A DNA stretch of 64,000 bases from Allolobophora icterica (Eukaryota > Annelida > Clitellata > Crassiclitellata > Lumbricidae), in the NCBI GenBank assembly GCA_963556255.1, contig OY744608.1, positions 14,547,640 through 14,611,639 on the forward strand, in the 5' to 3' direction. Each line of letters opens with the position of its first letter. The stretch's first letter is position 1. The notes below the pieces were generated by a model. The model was not told where the DNA came from. It saw nothing but the letters and a program-made list of their open reading frames with translations, and did no database searches. Shown here in pieces: positions 12,371 to 22,752 of this stretch. A program made the translations under genes and the position numbers.

Positions 12371-13737
12371 TTTTTTTGCCGATTCTGGATACCGGATAGT
12401 ATAGGCCATTATTTGCCGATTCTGATTAGTAATAAATCTATACAATAAGGCCTAAGTTTAAGTTAGTCATCATTGGCTAATGGCTTGGCATCAGCTACAC
12501 GCAGAAAGATGAAACAACACCCAGTCACTAATCCCCTTCCCTATACCGCGATATCTTCACTGATTGACAGGCCTAACGGTCACTGGCTCAGACGGCCTGT
12601 AGCAGACACAGGGTAGGTGTCAAGAATTGATTTAAGTGTCCAGGTGTGACCCTTGGCAAAATATATGTGAGTGGCCTTCTGGGGCCCATTCATATAGCCC
12701 TAGTACATAGCACCAATCAAAATTATAATTATATGTGAGTGGCCTATAAATTGTTACTGTCCATAGCGAAAGCATAAAAACTTTTATAAATCGGCGGGTT
12801 AGACATTCCAGATCTGGATTGTCCAAAAATCGGCAAAATCAGTTTAAGTACTGATCTGGATTTCGGTTAAGACCTAGAGAATACTGCCTAAGAACAGTAT
12901 TAGAAAAACAAAATCTTTCAATTTTTCTGAAGACTATTGATTCCTATTATATTGATGTGTTTTGGGCTCAGTGCTTTCTTCCAGCAGATTCCGACGGTTT
13001 CAATGTCTCACTTAAGCTATGCACTGAAAATGACAATGAGTTTATATAAGATGTTCTTGGTCAACATAACATTAACTCTGGCACAGTCTTTTTGGGTCAT
13101 GTCATGGTGTCACTGTGCCAGTCCGAAGCCTTGATGATCAGCACTGCTAATCATCTTCGTTACGACACAGCATCGTTAATAAACATAAAATTCTGTGGCA
13201 CAACACGTATTCACATACTGCTTAAATGCTATACAAAAAACTTGCCAGAATCTATAAAAAAAGCTATTTCTGTTTGATTTCAGGAATAGGACCATCTTGT
13301 GGAAATAGATTTTCACCTCCAGAAATTTCTTGAAATTTGATTTGTGGGATCTAACGTACAAGTTACCTTCGTTTTCGGGAATCAGTTTTTCGCATATGAA
13401 ATACATTTTAGATCCGGTAAAAATTCTATTTTCGGACTTTGAGGATTCGCTGCACACTCATCTATTTGGGCGAGGTTTTAACAGTAGTGATATTTCAGCC
13501 TCTGTATGTTGCCAGCACAAAACCAGGATTGAGTAGCACCAAGAAAAATTAAATCAGATCCATGTAATACTTCAGCCCAGTTTCGTTTTACTCCAGTTTT
13601 TAATCGCCTATGTTTAGTAGATGCAAACATAACGATGCAATAAACATGGTACAGGCCCGCTATTCCGGGGTCCGCTATTCCGGGGGTCCGCTATTCCGGG
13701 GATCCGCCAGAGTATACATACATATACCATGCATACA

Positions 13738-14290
13738 CAGTGATGGGCACTAAACTATTTTTTTTTAGTTAAACTAAAACTATTTTCCAACTAAAAAAAA
13801 ATAGTTTAACTAAAGTTGGCAACTGATTTTTGAAATTAGTTAACTAAACTAAAAAAAGTAGTTAAACTTTTTCCAACTATTTTCCAACTATTTACGACCA
13901 ACATTTTCACAGTAAAAGATGTTAAGTGAACTGTAATAATGCAAAGCGTCAATGACAATTTCACCTTCAAACTATGCCATGTGTACTGTTCTGGCATACA
14001 GTTACATGTGTACTGTGAGTAGTGTATGAATTTGAAAACACAGGCTGTAAATGCTAAAACCATGCAGTGTTAAAATGTTTTTCTGCTGACAATGTTCAAT
14101 GTTCACTGTGGAAAAATAGTTGCATATTGCTGATTTTTTTAGTTAAACTTTTTAGTTAGCAACTAAAATTTTTTAGTTAAACTATGGTTTTAACTAAACT
14201 ATGTTTTTTTAGTTAAACTTCTCCCTTAACTAAATTTTTTTAGTTAAACTAAAAGTTAGCAACTTTTTAGTTAACTATTGCCCATCACTG
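13738..14290. mobile_element. hAT-type MITE, TTTAGTTAAAC family, copy 1
   Basis: Terminal inverted repeats CAGTGATGGGCA / TGCCCATCACTG with the 8-bp target duplication TGCATACA on both sides (13730-13737 and 14291-14298). Both ends are rich in TTTAGTTAAAC and its complement, so each end can fold. The central part (about 13900-14110) is shared with 34852-35040 and 62800-63050. No transposase ORF, hence non-autonomous. Confidence 0.88.
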
Positions 14291-14552
14291 TGCATACATG
14301 CATACATACATACTTACATGCATACAAGCATGCATACATACATATATGCATGCATATATACATGTATATATGCATACATACATGCATACATACATGTATG
14401 TATGTATACATACATGCATGCATACATATTTGTATGTATACATACATACACGCATACATTCATGCATGCATGCATGCATGCATGTATGTATGCATGTATG
14501 TTTGTATGTATGCATGTTTGTATGCAAGTATGTATGTTGTATGTATGTATAT
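14291..14552. repeat. CATA/CATG microsatellite
   Basis: About 260 bp of imperfect CATACATA, CATGCATA and GTATGTAT repeats. It changes from CATA to TATG register midway, so it is partly self-complementary. All six frames stay open through it, which is a property of the repeat and not coding. Confidence 0.9.
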
Positions 14553-14675
14553 TCCGGCGGATCCCCGGAATAGCGGACCCCCGGAATAGCGGACCCCCGG
14601 AATAGTGGACCGGAACCATAAACATACGGGTCCCTGTATTTTCAATTTGCCGATTGTCATTTTGGGGAATAACAG

Positions 14676-15173
14676 GGGTGCGGCCCGAATCCCCGAAACC
14701 CGAATCCCCGAAACGGATTTCGGCCGAATCCCCGAAATCGATTTTCTAAGTTCGACCCGAATTCCCGAAAATTAAAAAGATAACGTTTGTGTGGAGGAAT
14801 ATGGAGTTTTCTCGAAAGTCAATGTATACACGACGGGATGTTATGTTTATTACATGGTGGGAAAACATGGAGGTGCTGCTATACGTTACGTTCGATTACT
14901 ATCGATCAGTATGTATACACTATAGTAATGTGAGCTCTAGTGTAAACACGCTTGTAAACAAAGACGGGTAGAACTGACAATCGGACACTAACAAGCCTTG
15001 AATAGGCAACATATCGATATACATAAACGCCACGCCAGGTCTAGGGAGTTCGGCCGCTTTCCATTGTTTTCGGGAGTTCGGCCGCTTTCTATAAAACTGT
15101 TTTCGGGAAATCGGGCGTTTGTGTACTTTCAGCGTTTTCGGGGATTCGGGTTTCGGGGATTCGGGCTGACCCC
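14676..15173. mobile_element. Non-autonomous DNA transposon with CCCGAATCCCCGAAA ends
   Basis: Inverted ends built from repeated CCCGAATCCCCGAAA (left, 14684-14745) and TTTCGGGGATTCGGG (right, about 15098-15165), plus inner GTTCGGCCGCTTTC blocks. Flanked by AATAACAG on both sides (14668-14675 and 15174-15181), an 8-bp target duplication that suggests hAT-like transposition. The edge is ambiguous by one base because of G/C runs. No ORF of a known family. Confidence 0.72.
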
Positions 15174-15511
15174 AATAACAGACGCAAATCGAATGATTCT
15201 GCTTTATTTTGACGAAGTTAGTTTTAACTTTCTCAAATGCAAAGCATTCTCAAGAATAAAAAGGTTGCCTTTTCCAGCAGATTTGCGATATGAAACGACA
15301 CGCTCGCCATCTTGCAATCTGGTCTTCCGGGAATTTCGGACAACAATCGTATAAAACACACTCAAATTAACCACTCCACCAAAATGTACAACAACCGGAA
15401 GCACTAAGCCTCCAATAGGAGCATTTACAAGTCACGTGATACTGCGTGCCAGATTCTATGTAAGTCAAGAAGACAGCTGCTGCAGGAAATAATATTGTAA
15501 ACAACACAATA

Positions 15512-15971
15512 AGGGGTCGTCCATAAAGGACGTCCGCAAAATATGACCCACTTTGGACCCCTCCCTCCCCCTTGTCCGCATTTGACTTTACCCTCCCTCC
15601 CCCCTTGCGGACGTCCGCACCCCTAAGCCAATTTTTAATGTCATCATTATTTTTACATTTATTCCACAGTTCCTGTGCACGTTTAAGTGACAGTTCAGGT
15701 TTCGTATCGCAGGATGTGCAGTAATAAAAGCCTCTTTAAAGTCGCAGTAAAGGTTATACCATGCATGAGGTTTTAGGCAATCACTTCACTGACCTTTTCG
15801 TCTTTCAGTGAAGGCTGAAACAAGGTGGTGTTTAAAAAACTATCAAATTTAAAATTTTAGATGCGGACGTCCGCACAGGTCACAACCCTCCCTCCCCCTT
15901 GTCCGCATTTGTCCGCATTTCGATGACCCCTCCCTCCCCCTCATTGCGGACGTCCTTTATGGATGACCCCT
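15512..15971. mobile_element. Non-autonomous DNA transposon with long GGACGTCCGC-rich inverted ends
   Basis: The left end AGGGGTCGTCCATAAAGGAC and the right end GTCCTTTATGGATGACCCCT are near-perfect inverted repeats of about 28 bp. The palindrome GCGGACGTCCGC recurs inside, next to CCCTCCCTCCCCC tracts on both flanks. No clear target duplication, so the superfamily is not assigned. No transposase ORF. Confidence 0.72.
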
Positions 15972-16146
15972 AAACACATTAACATTTTGATGATTAATAA
16001 TGCTTTATTAATTTTTGGAATCTCTAAATGAACTGTGAAGTATGTGCACGGACAGTCTCCCGGAAGAGGCCAGGCAATTATATTTTAAGAAATTAGAAGT
16101 TATTGTACCGAATCAGCAGCCTAGTGTTTTGCTGGATCCGTATACA

Positions 16147-16690
16147 AGTAAGTAAGTAAGTAAGTAAGTATATCCTTTATTAATCCAACTGCTAACCGCA
16201 TTTTGGTTTACACGCGTATATCACGTCCAGATTAAAGTATTAAGGCCTATATTCCGGTGAAAATCATCCTAATTATGAAAGATTTACGAGCCAGACTGTT
16301 AGCAGTCGGGAGAACCCGATTATGAACACGGGGTCGCAAAGTATAACCAGTATATATGCTTCACAGGGGGTAATAGCACATGGAGCACATGTGTAGGACA
16401 TGTAAGGACGGCCGTGAAAAGTTTATAATCAGCAGTTCCGATCAATTGTTCGAATCTAGGGTAGTCCACAGGAAGATATCCAGCTTTAATCAGTCTCCTA
16501 AATATTGCCTGCAGTCTCTCACGTCCCCTCTGCCCCACATAACCCCACCAAGCGGACGCAGCGTACGTCATCCTCGCCACTGTGGTAGCTGTCACCACAT
16601 CGTACATTGGGGGGCCAAGTAGTCCATGAGTAGTCAGGATCCGTAATGCATACATTGACTGTCTTGCACCAGTGCATAGATTGTCAATCT
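16147..16690 (-). mobile_element. 5'-truncated LINE, 3' end with (TTAC)n tail
   Basis: The minus-strand ORF 16320-16655 encodes the C-terminal part of a LINE ORF2 (RILTTHGLLGPPMYDV, SAWWGYV, HVLHVLLPP). Its 3' UTR runs to TTACTTAC repeats at about 16148-16170, marking the 3' end. It is not a host gene. The next 230 bp up to 16920 are AT-rich without recognised content. Confidence 0.8.
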
Positions 16691-16924
16691 AATAGAATTA
16701 ATAATCGCTAATAATAATAATAATTAATAATCGCTAATAGAAATTGATGTTCTTGTAATTTTTATCAGTATATATACCATGATAATATTATGTTACTTGC
16801 CCATTTTCTAATATCTCGTTTAAACAGAAAATAGTGGTCCATGGTAACATATTTCGTTGGTCATCATGAAGCTTTATAATCGTTGGTTCCTTGGATTTCA
16901 CCATGGACACAATATGTAAACAAC

Positions 16925-18019
16925 ATGGCCAAGATAGTAATAGCAGGTGCGTTGATGTTTGACTTGACGATAATTTCGTAACAATAAAATATCTTATATT
17001 ATTTTAACCTCGTATGATTTCCGCTATGCTGGAACCATAGCAACAGGTCTGCAATTTTGTAATATGCTGTAGTGATACCATGTCTAATGAAATTCATGCG
17101 TTCATGTATAGTGAGATTGAGAATTTAGTAGGCTACAAGGCGGTAAACTTAAATTGCAGCTCTGGGTAAATTTCTGAAGTTGTCGATGGCTGCATAATGT
17201 AAAATTCTGAGGCTTTACTGAGTTTACAATTGGTTAGACGCAAGTAACGATCAGGAGATCATGATTTGTAAGCTGTCTATACAAAATGTTCTTCCCGGGG
17301 TGTCCATATTTCGCAAGAGTTGAGTTGCTTGCCGACAGACTTGCTCTGAACTTACCAGAGTTTAAGCTGCACAAAATCGTCAAATTACCAGAAGAATGGG
17401 AGGTAAAGATCCATACTTCAACCATATGTCTGTTTTACTACAATGCAGTTTAACATAATTTAACTTATTATAGTGTTTTAACTATTGATTTAGAAAACAA
17501 CTGAAAGGAACTTGCTATAATTAGGAAGCCTAAGGATTAAATCAAGTTTTAATATATTACGAAGGGCAAATGTTTCCCCTTTTACGATTTTGTATAGTCG
17601 CAGGCTCAATTCTGTCACCAAGTATAAAACAACATTCAAGATTTGTGGTGAATTTTCTCTTAATATAGTACCATAACTGAAGTTTTCCTACTTTACATTT
17701 AATATGCTCTGATCTCAGTCAGAGAGGTCTTTTAGCTATAAAATCAACAGTGGGAAAGTCTAGTCTTTAATTGAAAATATTACTGTTGTGTGAGTTTTAG
17801 GAGTGGTTGGCAACCGAATGCCAGCACAAGAAATCGCCGCTCGTATGGCGGGAACTGGTGAATCGAGGTGGGAAAGGCATGTTGATTGGTGGAGCGAATG
17901 AGTTTCAAGAATATGCCCATGGGTACTATGGCATAATGTCAGATCTGAACAGCGATGACATGATTAATGTGGTCTATTCGGTCATGGCAACCTTCGGTCT
18001 GCTGCCCATGGACTCCTGA
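16925..18019 (+). pseudogene. MDH1B: MDH1B fragment: N-terminal domain only
   Basis: Malate dehydrogenase 1B has an N-terminal thioredoxin/GST-like domain followed by an MDH domain. Only the first part is found here. Likely exons: 16925-16946 (MAKIVIAG), about 17273-17402 (GCPYFARVELLADRLALNLP, then PEEWE; donor GT 17403) and 17801-18019 (PLVWRELVNRGGKGMLIGG, then NEFQEYAHGYY), followed by unrelated residues and a stop. These match the first 100 or so residues of the family. The phase of exon 1 (one spare base) does not fit the only good acceptor before exon 2 (17271-17272), and a stop blocks earlier ones, so the join is broken or an exon is missed. No NAD-binding or MDH catalytic domain occurs downstream; LINE-derived sequence begins within about 30 bp. 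I call it a broken gene, but a short expressed protein is possible. Confidence 0.68.
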
Positions 18020-18039
18020 CTGTCCTTCTTATGTATACT

Positions 18040-18330
18040 ACTACAGCTCAGTCCAGAGGCTTTGCTTATGTTGGGCCTACTAGCTGGAGTGGCCTATCTC
18101 TAGAGCTGTGGCTCGAGCTCCTCAGTTTGTGCCTTTCAGTTTCACAAGTGTCTGAAGTCTGTTATTTGACAGTAATTTCACTGGTTCGAGTTGAGAGCAC
18201 CACTGATGAGTTTATTCTTGAAGTGGGCTTTACAAATGTCAGATTATAATTACAATAATAATTATTATTATTACAAATTTATTAAGCACCACTATCTGAT
18301 GACCAAGCATCAAAGGCATTGATGTTTAAA
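18040..18330 (+). mobile_element. LINE C-terminal scrap plus SINE-like scrap
   Basis: 18050-18130 reads RGFAYVGPTSWSGLSLELWL, a decayed end of CR1/L2 ORF2. 18245-18330 has a TTA tract followed by TTTATTAAGCACCACTATCT, also found at about 37285, 45750 and 58695, the 3' part of a SINE family. Together they separate the MDH1B fragment from the acidic exon. Confidence 0.6.
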
Positions 18331-18354
18331 CATGGTTAATTTTGCCATTAACAG

Positions 18355-18593
18355 GTGACAGTACAGGTGGAACAGAAGAGGTTGAAATCGAGGCAGCTGA
18401 TCTTGAAGAAAAGATTCAACCACTTGATAAAATCTTAGAAGACGATGAAGAGGATCTCTTCAACCAGACAAGAAAGAAGGAAAATGAAAGAAATGCAAGA
18501 AACGAGGAAGAGGAGGAAGCAGACGAGGAGCAGGACGAAGCAGAGGAGGAAGCAGAGGAGGAGGAAGGTGCTGAAGCAATAAGTATCATGTGA
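18355..18593 (+). CDS. Orphan terminal exon encoding a very acidic tail
   Basis: An acceptor AG at 18353-18354 (or 18365-18366) opens a reading frame ending at TGA 18591-18593. It encodes about 79 residues: a helix-like start (EVEIEAADLEEKIQPLDKIL), a short basic block (TRKKENERNARNE) and a Glu/Asp run. No family recognised. The needed upstream phase is one base, and no upstream exon with that phase was found. It could be the last exon of the MDH1B-like transcript or of an unseen gene. Codon-like composition and a sensible acceptor are the only support. Confidence 0.35.
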
Positions 18594-18904
18594 ATTCAGT
18601 CACTTTGAAACATTCTTCATAAAACTTAAATGCAAATCATGGTTAAATTGAGAAATATATCATTATAGTCACCTAAATTTAGTTGGACAGTTGTATAGTA
18701 ATTCACTAGAGCAGTTACCAAGAGTTTTAAACCAGCTTTGGCAAATTTAAACCTGCATTACCAGTAATCAAAATAAGTTATCTTGGTTTTCATAGTTTTG
18801 GTACATATTTTAGTCCCAAACGTTATTTCTGATTTTGGTACTAAAATGACAACATTGCTTGATGGAGATATAAACTGCATGGCCATTGCTATATAAATCT
18901 GACT

Positions 18905-19600
18905 ACAGTTAACATGCTATGACCATGGCAACCCATGTGAGTCAACTAGTTCGAGGCTGTTTTTACCAACTGCGGCGTATAAAAACCATACGCAGATTTA
19001 TTCCAACCTCAACCGCCTTGGTAAACAGCTTCATTGTCTCCAGGGTTGACTACTGCAACAACCTACTGGCAGGTCTGCCGACCTGTCAGCTAGAGCGGAT
19101 ACAGTCGGTACTTAACTGTGCTGCCCGTCTAATCTATGGCCGGACACCATCCGATCACGTCACCGACCTCCTGCGTGACAACCTGCACTGGCTGCGTATT
19201 CGTCAGCGAATTACCTACAAGCTGTGCTTGATAACATACAAAGCACTGAATCACCTGATGCCAGATTACATCACTGACTTCTGTATTCGGGTAGCAGACA
19301 ACCAGAATAGGTGTCGGCTACGATCCTCTTAAAAAAATCTGCTACAAGTTCCAAGGTCTTCTACGAGGTTTGGCGACTGGTCCTTCTCTGTCTCTGGACC
19401 AACTGCATGGAACAGTCTTCCTGACCACGTGAAGAATACGTCATCTCTGGAGACATTCAAATCACAGCTCAAAACCTATCTCTTCAAACAATCATACGAC
19501 TGTCATTGAACTTATGTACAGCGCCCTTTCCTTCGGCCTCGGCTGTGCTACGGCGCTATACAAATCGTCTTATTATTATTATTATTATTATAAATCTGTG
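18905..19600 (+). mobile_element. 5'-truncated L2-type LINE, 3' end
   Basis: The plus-strand reading holds SRVDYCNNLLAGLP, RIQSVLNCAARLI and LHWLRIRQRITYKLCLI. After a frameshift near 19330 it resumes as FSVSGPTAWNSLPDHVK and FKSQLKTYLFKQSY. It ends in CGGCGCTATACAAAT and a (TTA)n tail (19570-19594), the usual L2-type 3' end. One stop and one frameshift make it inactive. Confidence 0.85.
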
Positions 19601-20089
19601 TTATTACAATTACTGACACATGTTTTTTGACATATTTGATGCCCACTGGTTTGATTTAGTCTTACCTTAGGGGACCACAGTCAAATGGTCATTTCTTGTA
19701 ATACTTCCATCAAATTGTAAATTGTAATTGAACATTTATATAGCGCCACTCAAATCAATGCTATGCACATTGAACAATGTTGAACTAGGTACCCATCAAG
19801 ATTATGTTCTGGCACCTCTGCTCCACATTCTGAGCACTGCTCATTTTCTGCTAGTTGTAGGTCACTTGTATGGTTATAATGTCCATTAAATTTGTTCATG
19901 GTTCTGAAGAACAATTTGCTCTTGCTGGGTCCGTTGAAGCATTGTCTCGTGACATTCAGTATGAGAGGTTGTCTTACTGCTATCAGCTGTTCTACCAAAA
20001 TCTGGTACTGCTTCTTGGTAATAGTCTTGACTTCTCAATTTTATTTTGCTAACACTTTCCAGCTACTATCACCCGAGACAACTGAGAGT

Positions 20090-20245
20090 TGTCAGATGCT
20101 TTCTCTTGAAACCTGTTTTACCTGTTCATGCGCTTATGGTCATGTTGACTACTGTAGTTCAGTTTTTGATGGTTTGCCAAAGGTGCATTCCCTAGTTTCC
20201 AGTCAGTTTTGAACTCTGCTGCTAAACGGACAGCTCGTTTTCCAA
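20090..20245 (+). mobile_element. Decayed LINE fragment
   Basis: The reading HVDYCSSVFDGLPKVHSLVSSQF, then NSAAKRTARF in another frame, is a remnant of the VDYCNS-LAGLP-SVLNSAARL region of CR1/L2 ORF2. Too decayed to place in a family. Confidence 0.55.
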
Positions 20246-20299
20246 GGATTCTCATATGTTTAAGAAACATCATTGGCCGCCGATTTAAACTGGAATTCA

Positions 20300-22750
20300 A
20301 TATAAGGTTCTGCTCTGAGAAGTTTGTTCTGGAAGAGATATTATATAGACTGAAAAGTATAACACCAAAATAATCACAGCAGCAGAGTGTTTTTGATAAG
20401 GTGACATATATAGTTTAACAAGTCAAACAGTAAAATAGTGAACATGTTTTAATATGTTAAAACCTTACACCAGAACAATCATTTCAACATGTTTAACAAG
20501 CAACAAAATTAAATCTGCTTCATTGACCATAGCCAATGATTTACTTCAACATCGCAACCAGCAAATCTGTGAAAAATGATTCCAGCCTTTCAATAGGAAG
20601 AAAGATTTAGACTGCAAACTTCTGCAAGAGAAGGAAATTCTTAAAAAAAACTCATATTCAAACCCCAAATAGACAAATGTGCACATAAGTGAAGGAAGTG
20701 TGAAAGGAAGAGAATTAAAGCGAAGGGCTTCCTTATAAAAAACTTCGTAACAGCTGGAAAAATTATTTCTGTGACTTTACTAAAGTTTAACAGTGTTGAA
20801 ATGACAATTAAAACCAACAATATTCTACAAACTCTAGTAACTTCCAAGTCATTGAAACAAACATGCTTATTTAGTCCAAGAAATATTTACAGATTACAAA
20901 CTCAAAGCACCATCTCACATAATGCAGAATAAAATTGCAAAGAATTTACAGTGTGTGCAATATAGATGTTACATGCAATGCAATGTGCTGATACGCACAA
21001 GAACATTTATTATGAAATACAAGAAACTAAATTGGCTCAAGAGCACTAGCATACAATCTTTAAACTCAGTTTTCCATTTTTATCCTGATGATCTCATTAA
21101 TGTAAATGCACACTGGAGCCCTGGCAAGCTAGTGTATGCAAATGTTAATGACTTGATGTTACCAGTATACACTTAACCTGTGCACACATTTATTACCTAT
21201 CAGCAGGTTAAATGTAAATTCATTTACTACACATAAAAATTTTGAAAACCTGCCCTATTATAAATAAAATTACTTAACAAACAGTTTAATCTCTGAAAGT
21301 GTAGCTCTCTCCCAAAACCTTTCACCTATTCAAATTAAGTCAAAAGAATCTTGCAAGTGGACATCTATCTCTCTGGCAGTCATACCTGTTGTCAAAAGCA
21401 AGGCAATTAATCAAAATATATTAACTCACACTGATAATGAATGCTAATGTTGTCAAATGATTAGGTCTCAAACAGGTAAATAAATACAATCTGCCCAAAT
21501 AATGCTGCAGATACCGCTAGCTAGAACACATGCCATTGTGTGGCAGTGGGCATACAATCATACACATAAAAGAATACAACATACAAACAAATTGTCCCTT
21601 CAGAAACCAGTAATAAATGCAAAACCCTGAAACCTAGTCAAGTCTATAGGACCAATTGCAATGACTAACTCAAGTGTAAGCAAAATGCATAGCATAACGT
21701 GGGGTCATTTCAATCAAATTCCCATTTTAAGACATGTTTAATCTGCTAGCTACACTGCCGTGGGAGCATCGACAACACATAGCTACTACCAGAATAGGCA
21801 AAAACTAGTCCATCTAAGAAATTCTTGAAACCAAAGAAATACTAAACACAGGAATCTTCTGGTTGTAAGTTAAGTTCTATCCAAAAATGTCTGAAGCAAG
21901 TCAAACTGCAAACATATTGCAGCTACAATCAACATTTCTTAGTGGCATGGTGGTATATTTCTCATACTTGCATTCCCAATTAGGCTCACCATTAGAAATT
22001 CATAGTGCAAAATGTAACTTTGACAATTCCTTGTTTGCCTCGTAAACAGTATGGAAACGTGGTCCTGTTTTTGGCTTGTTGTTATCATGCTGACATGCCT
22101 CTGAGGATTGTTGCTCAAAGGTGCATCTAATCAGTCATTTAGCTAAAATTAGCAGCTGAAATAGAAGAACTACTTCACAGCTTTTGTAAGCTTATATTTG
22201 GCACTGATTCAATCATTTTCGCAAATATTGATTACTATGATTGCCTCCCACAGTTCACCAGTTTCAGCAATACCGAAGCTAACACATTCCTCAATATAGT
22301 AAACATGTCAGTGAGTGAAGTTAATCAATGCATCGAATGGCCTAAATTATATTATGCTAACAATCTTAGAATACCTCAGCATTGCATAAGCTGGGATCAT
22401 AATCAACAACATGTTTCCAAACTTATTGTCAATGCATCAAACTGTTGCAACACAGAAAGTGATCCTGTTAAAACAACACAATCTTAATACAGCAGAAATG
22501 CAATTCACACATCAAGGCATATAACGAGACAAGAAACAGACTTTACATTGTCTGCCAACTAAGTACAAGTTCATGTAAGAAAAAACAAACAACTATTAAA
22601 TTAACTTGAAATACTGACAAAAGAAAGAGAAGAGCAGCCTTCATCTCCCATTTACAGCTGCATAAAATTTGGTTGTTGCATAATTCACTTCTCACTTTAC
22701 ATGCACTTATGAGTGCCATTGAAGGACTCTGCTTCAGCCGGTTGCCAATC
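20300..22750. other. Non-coding stretch downstream of MEIOC
   Basis: AT-rich sequence without recognised exons, transposon ends or long repeats. It probably holds the MEIOC 3' UTR near its right edge. Short ORFs here have no family signature. Confidence 0.5.
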
Positions 22751-22752
22751 AG

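Larger units (their letters stand above)
13646..14619. mobile_element. Foldback-like element with tandem-repeat arms
   Basis: The left arm (13656-13708) is three tandem units of about 17 bp built on CCGCTATTCCGGGG. The right arm (14556-14610) is the same array in reverse complement. The inner edges match as GGGGATCCGCC and GGCGGATCCCC. Degenerate homology extends outward to about 13646 and 14619. Between the arms are a CATACATA microsatellite and a hAT-type MITE inserted into it. No coding capacity. A target duplication is not certain (AAAC on both sides is too short to weigh). Confidence 0.6.

Noticed and set aside
14271..14660. Several ORFs rich in His, Tyr, Met and Cys
   Set aside because: All frames are open through the CATA microsatellite; no gene.
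16320..16655. 111-codon ORF as a host gene
   Set aside because: Carries the LINE ORF2 C-terminal signature (SAWWGYV, HVLHVLLPP) with an adjacent LINE tail.
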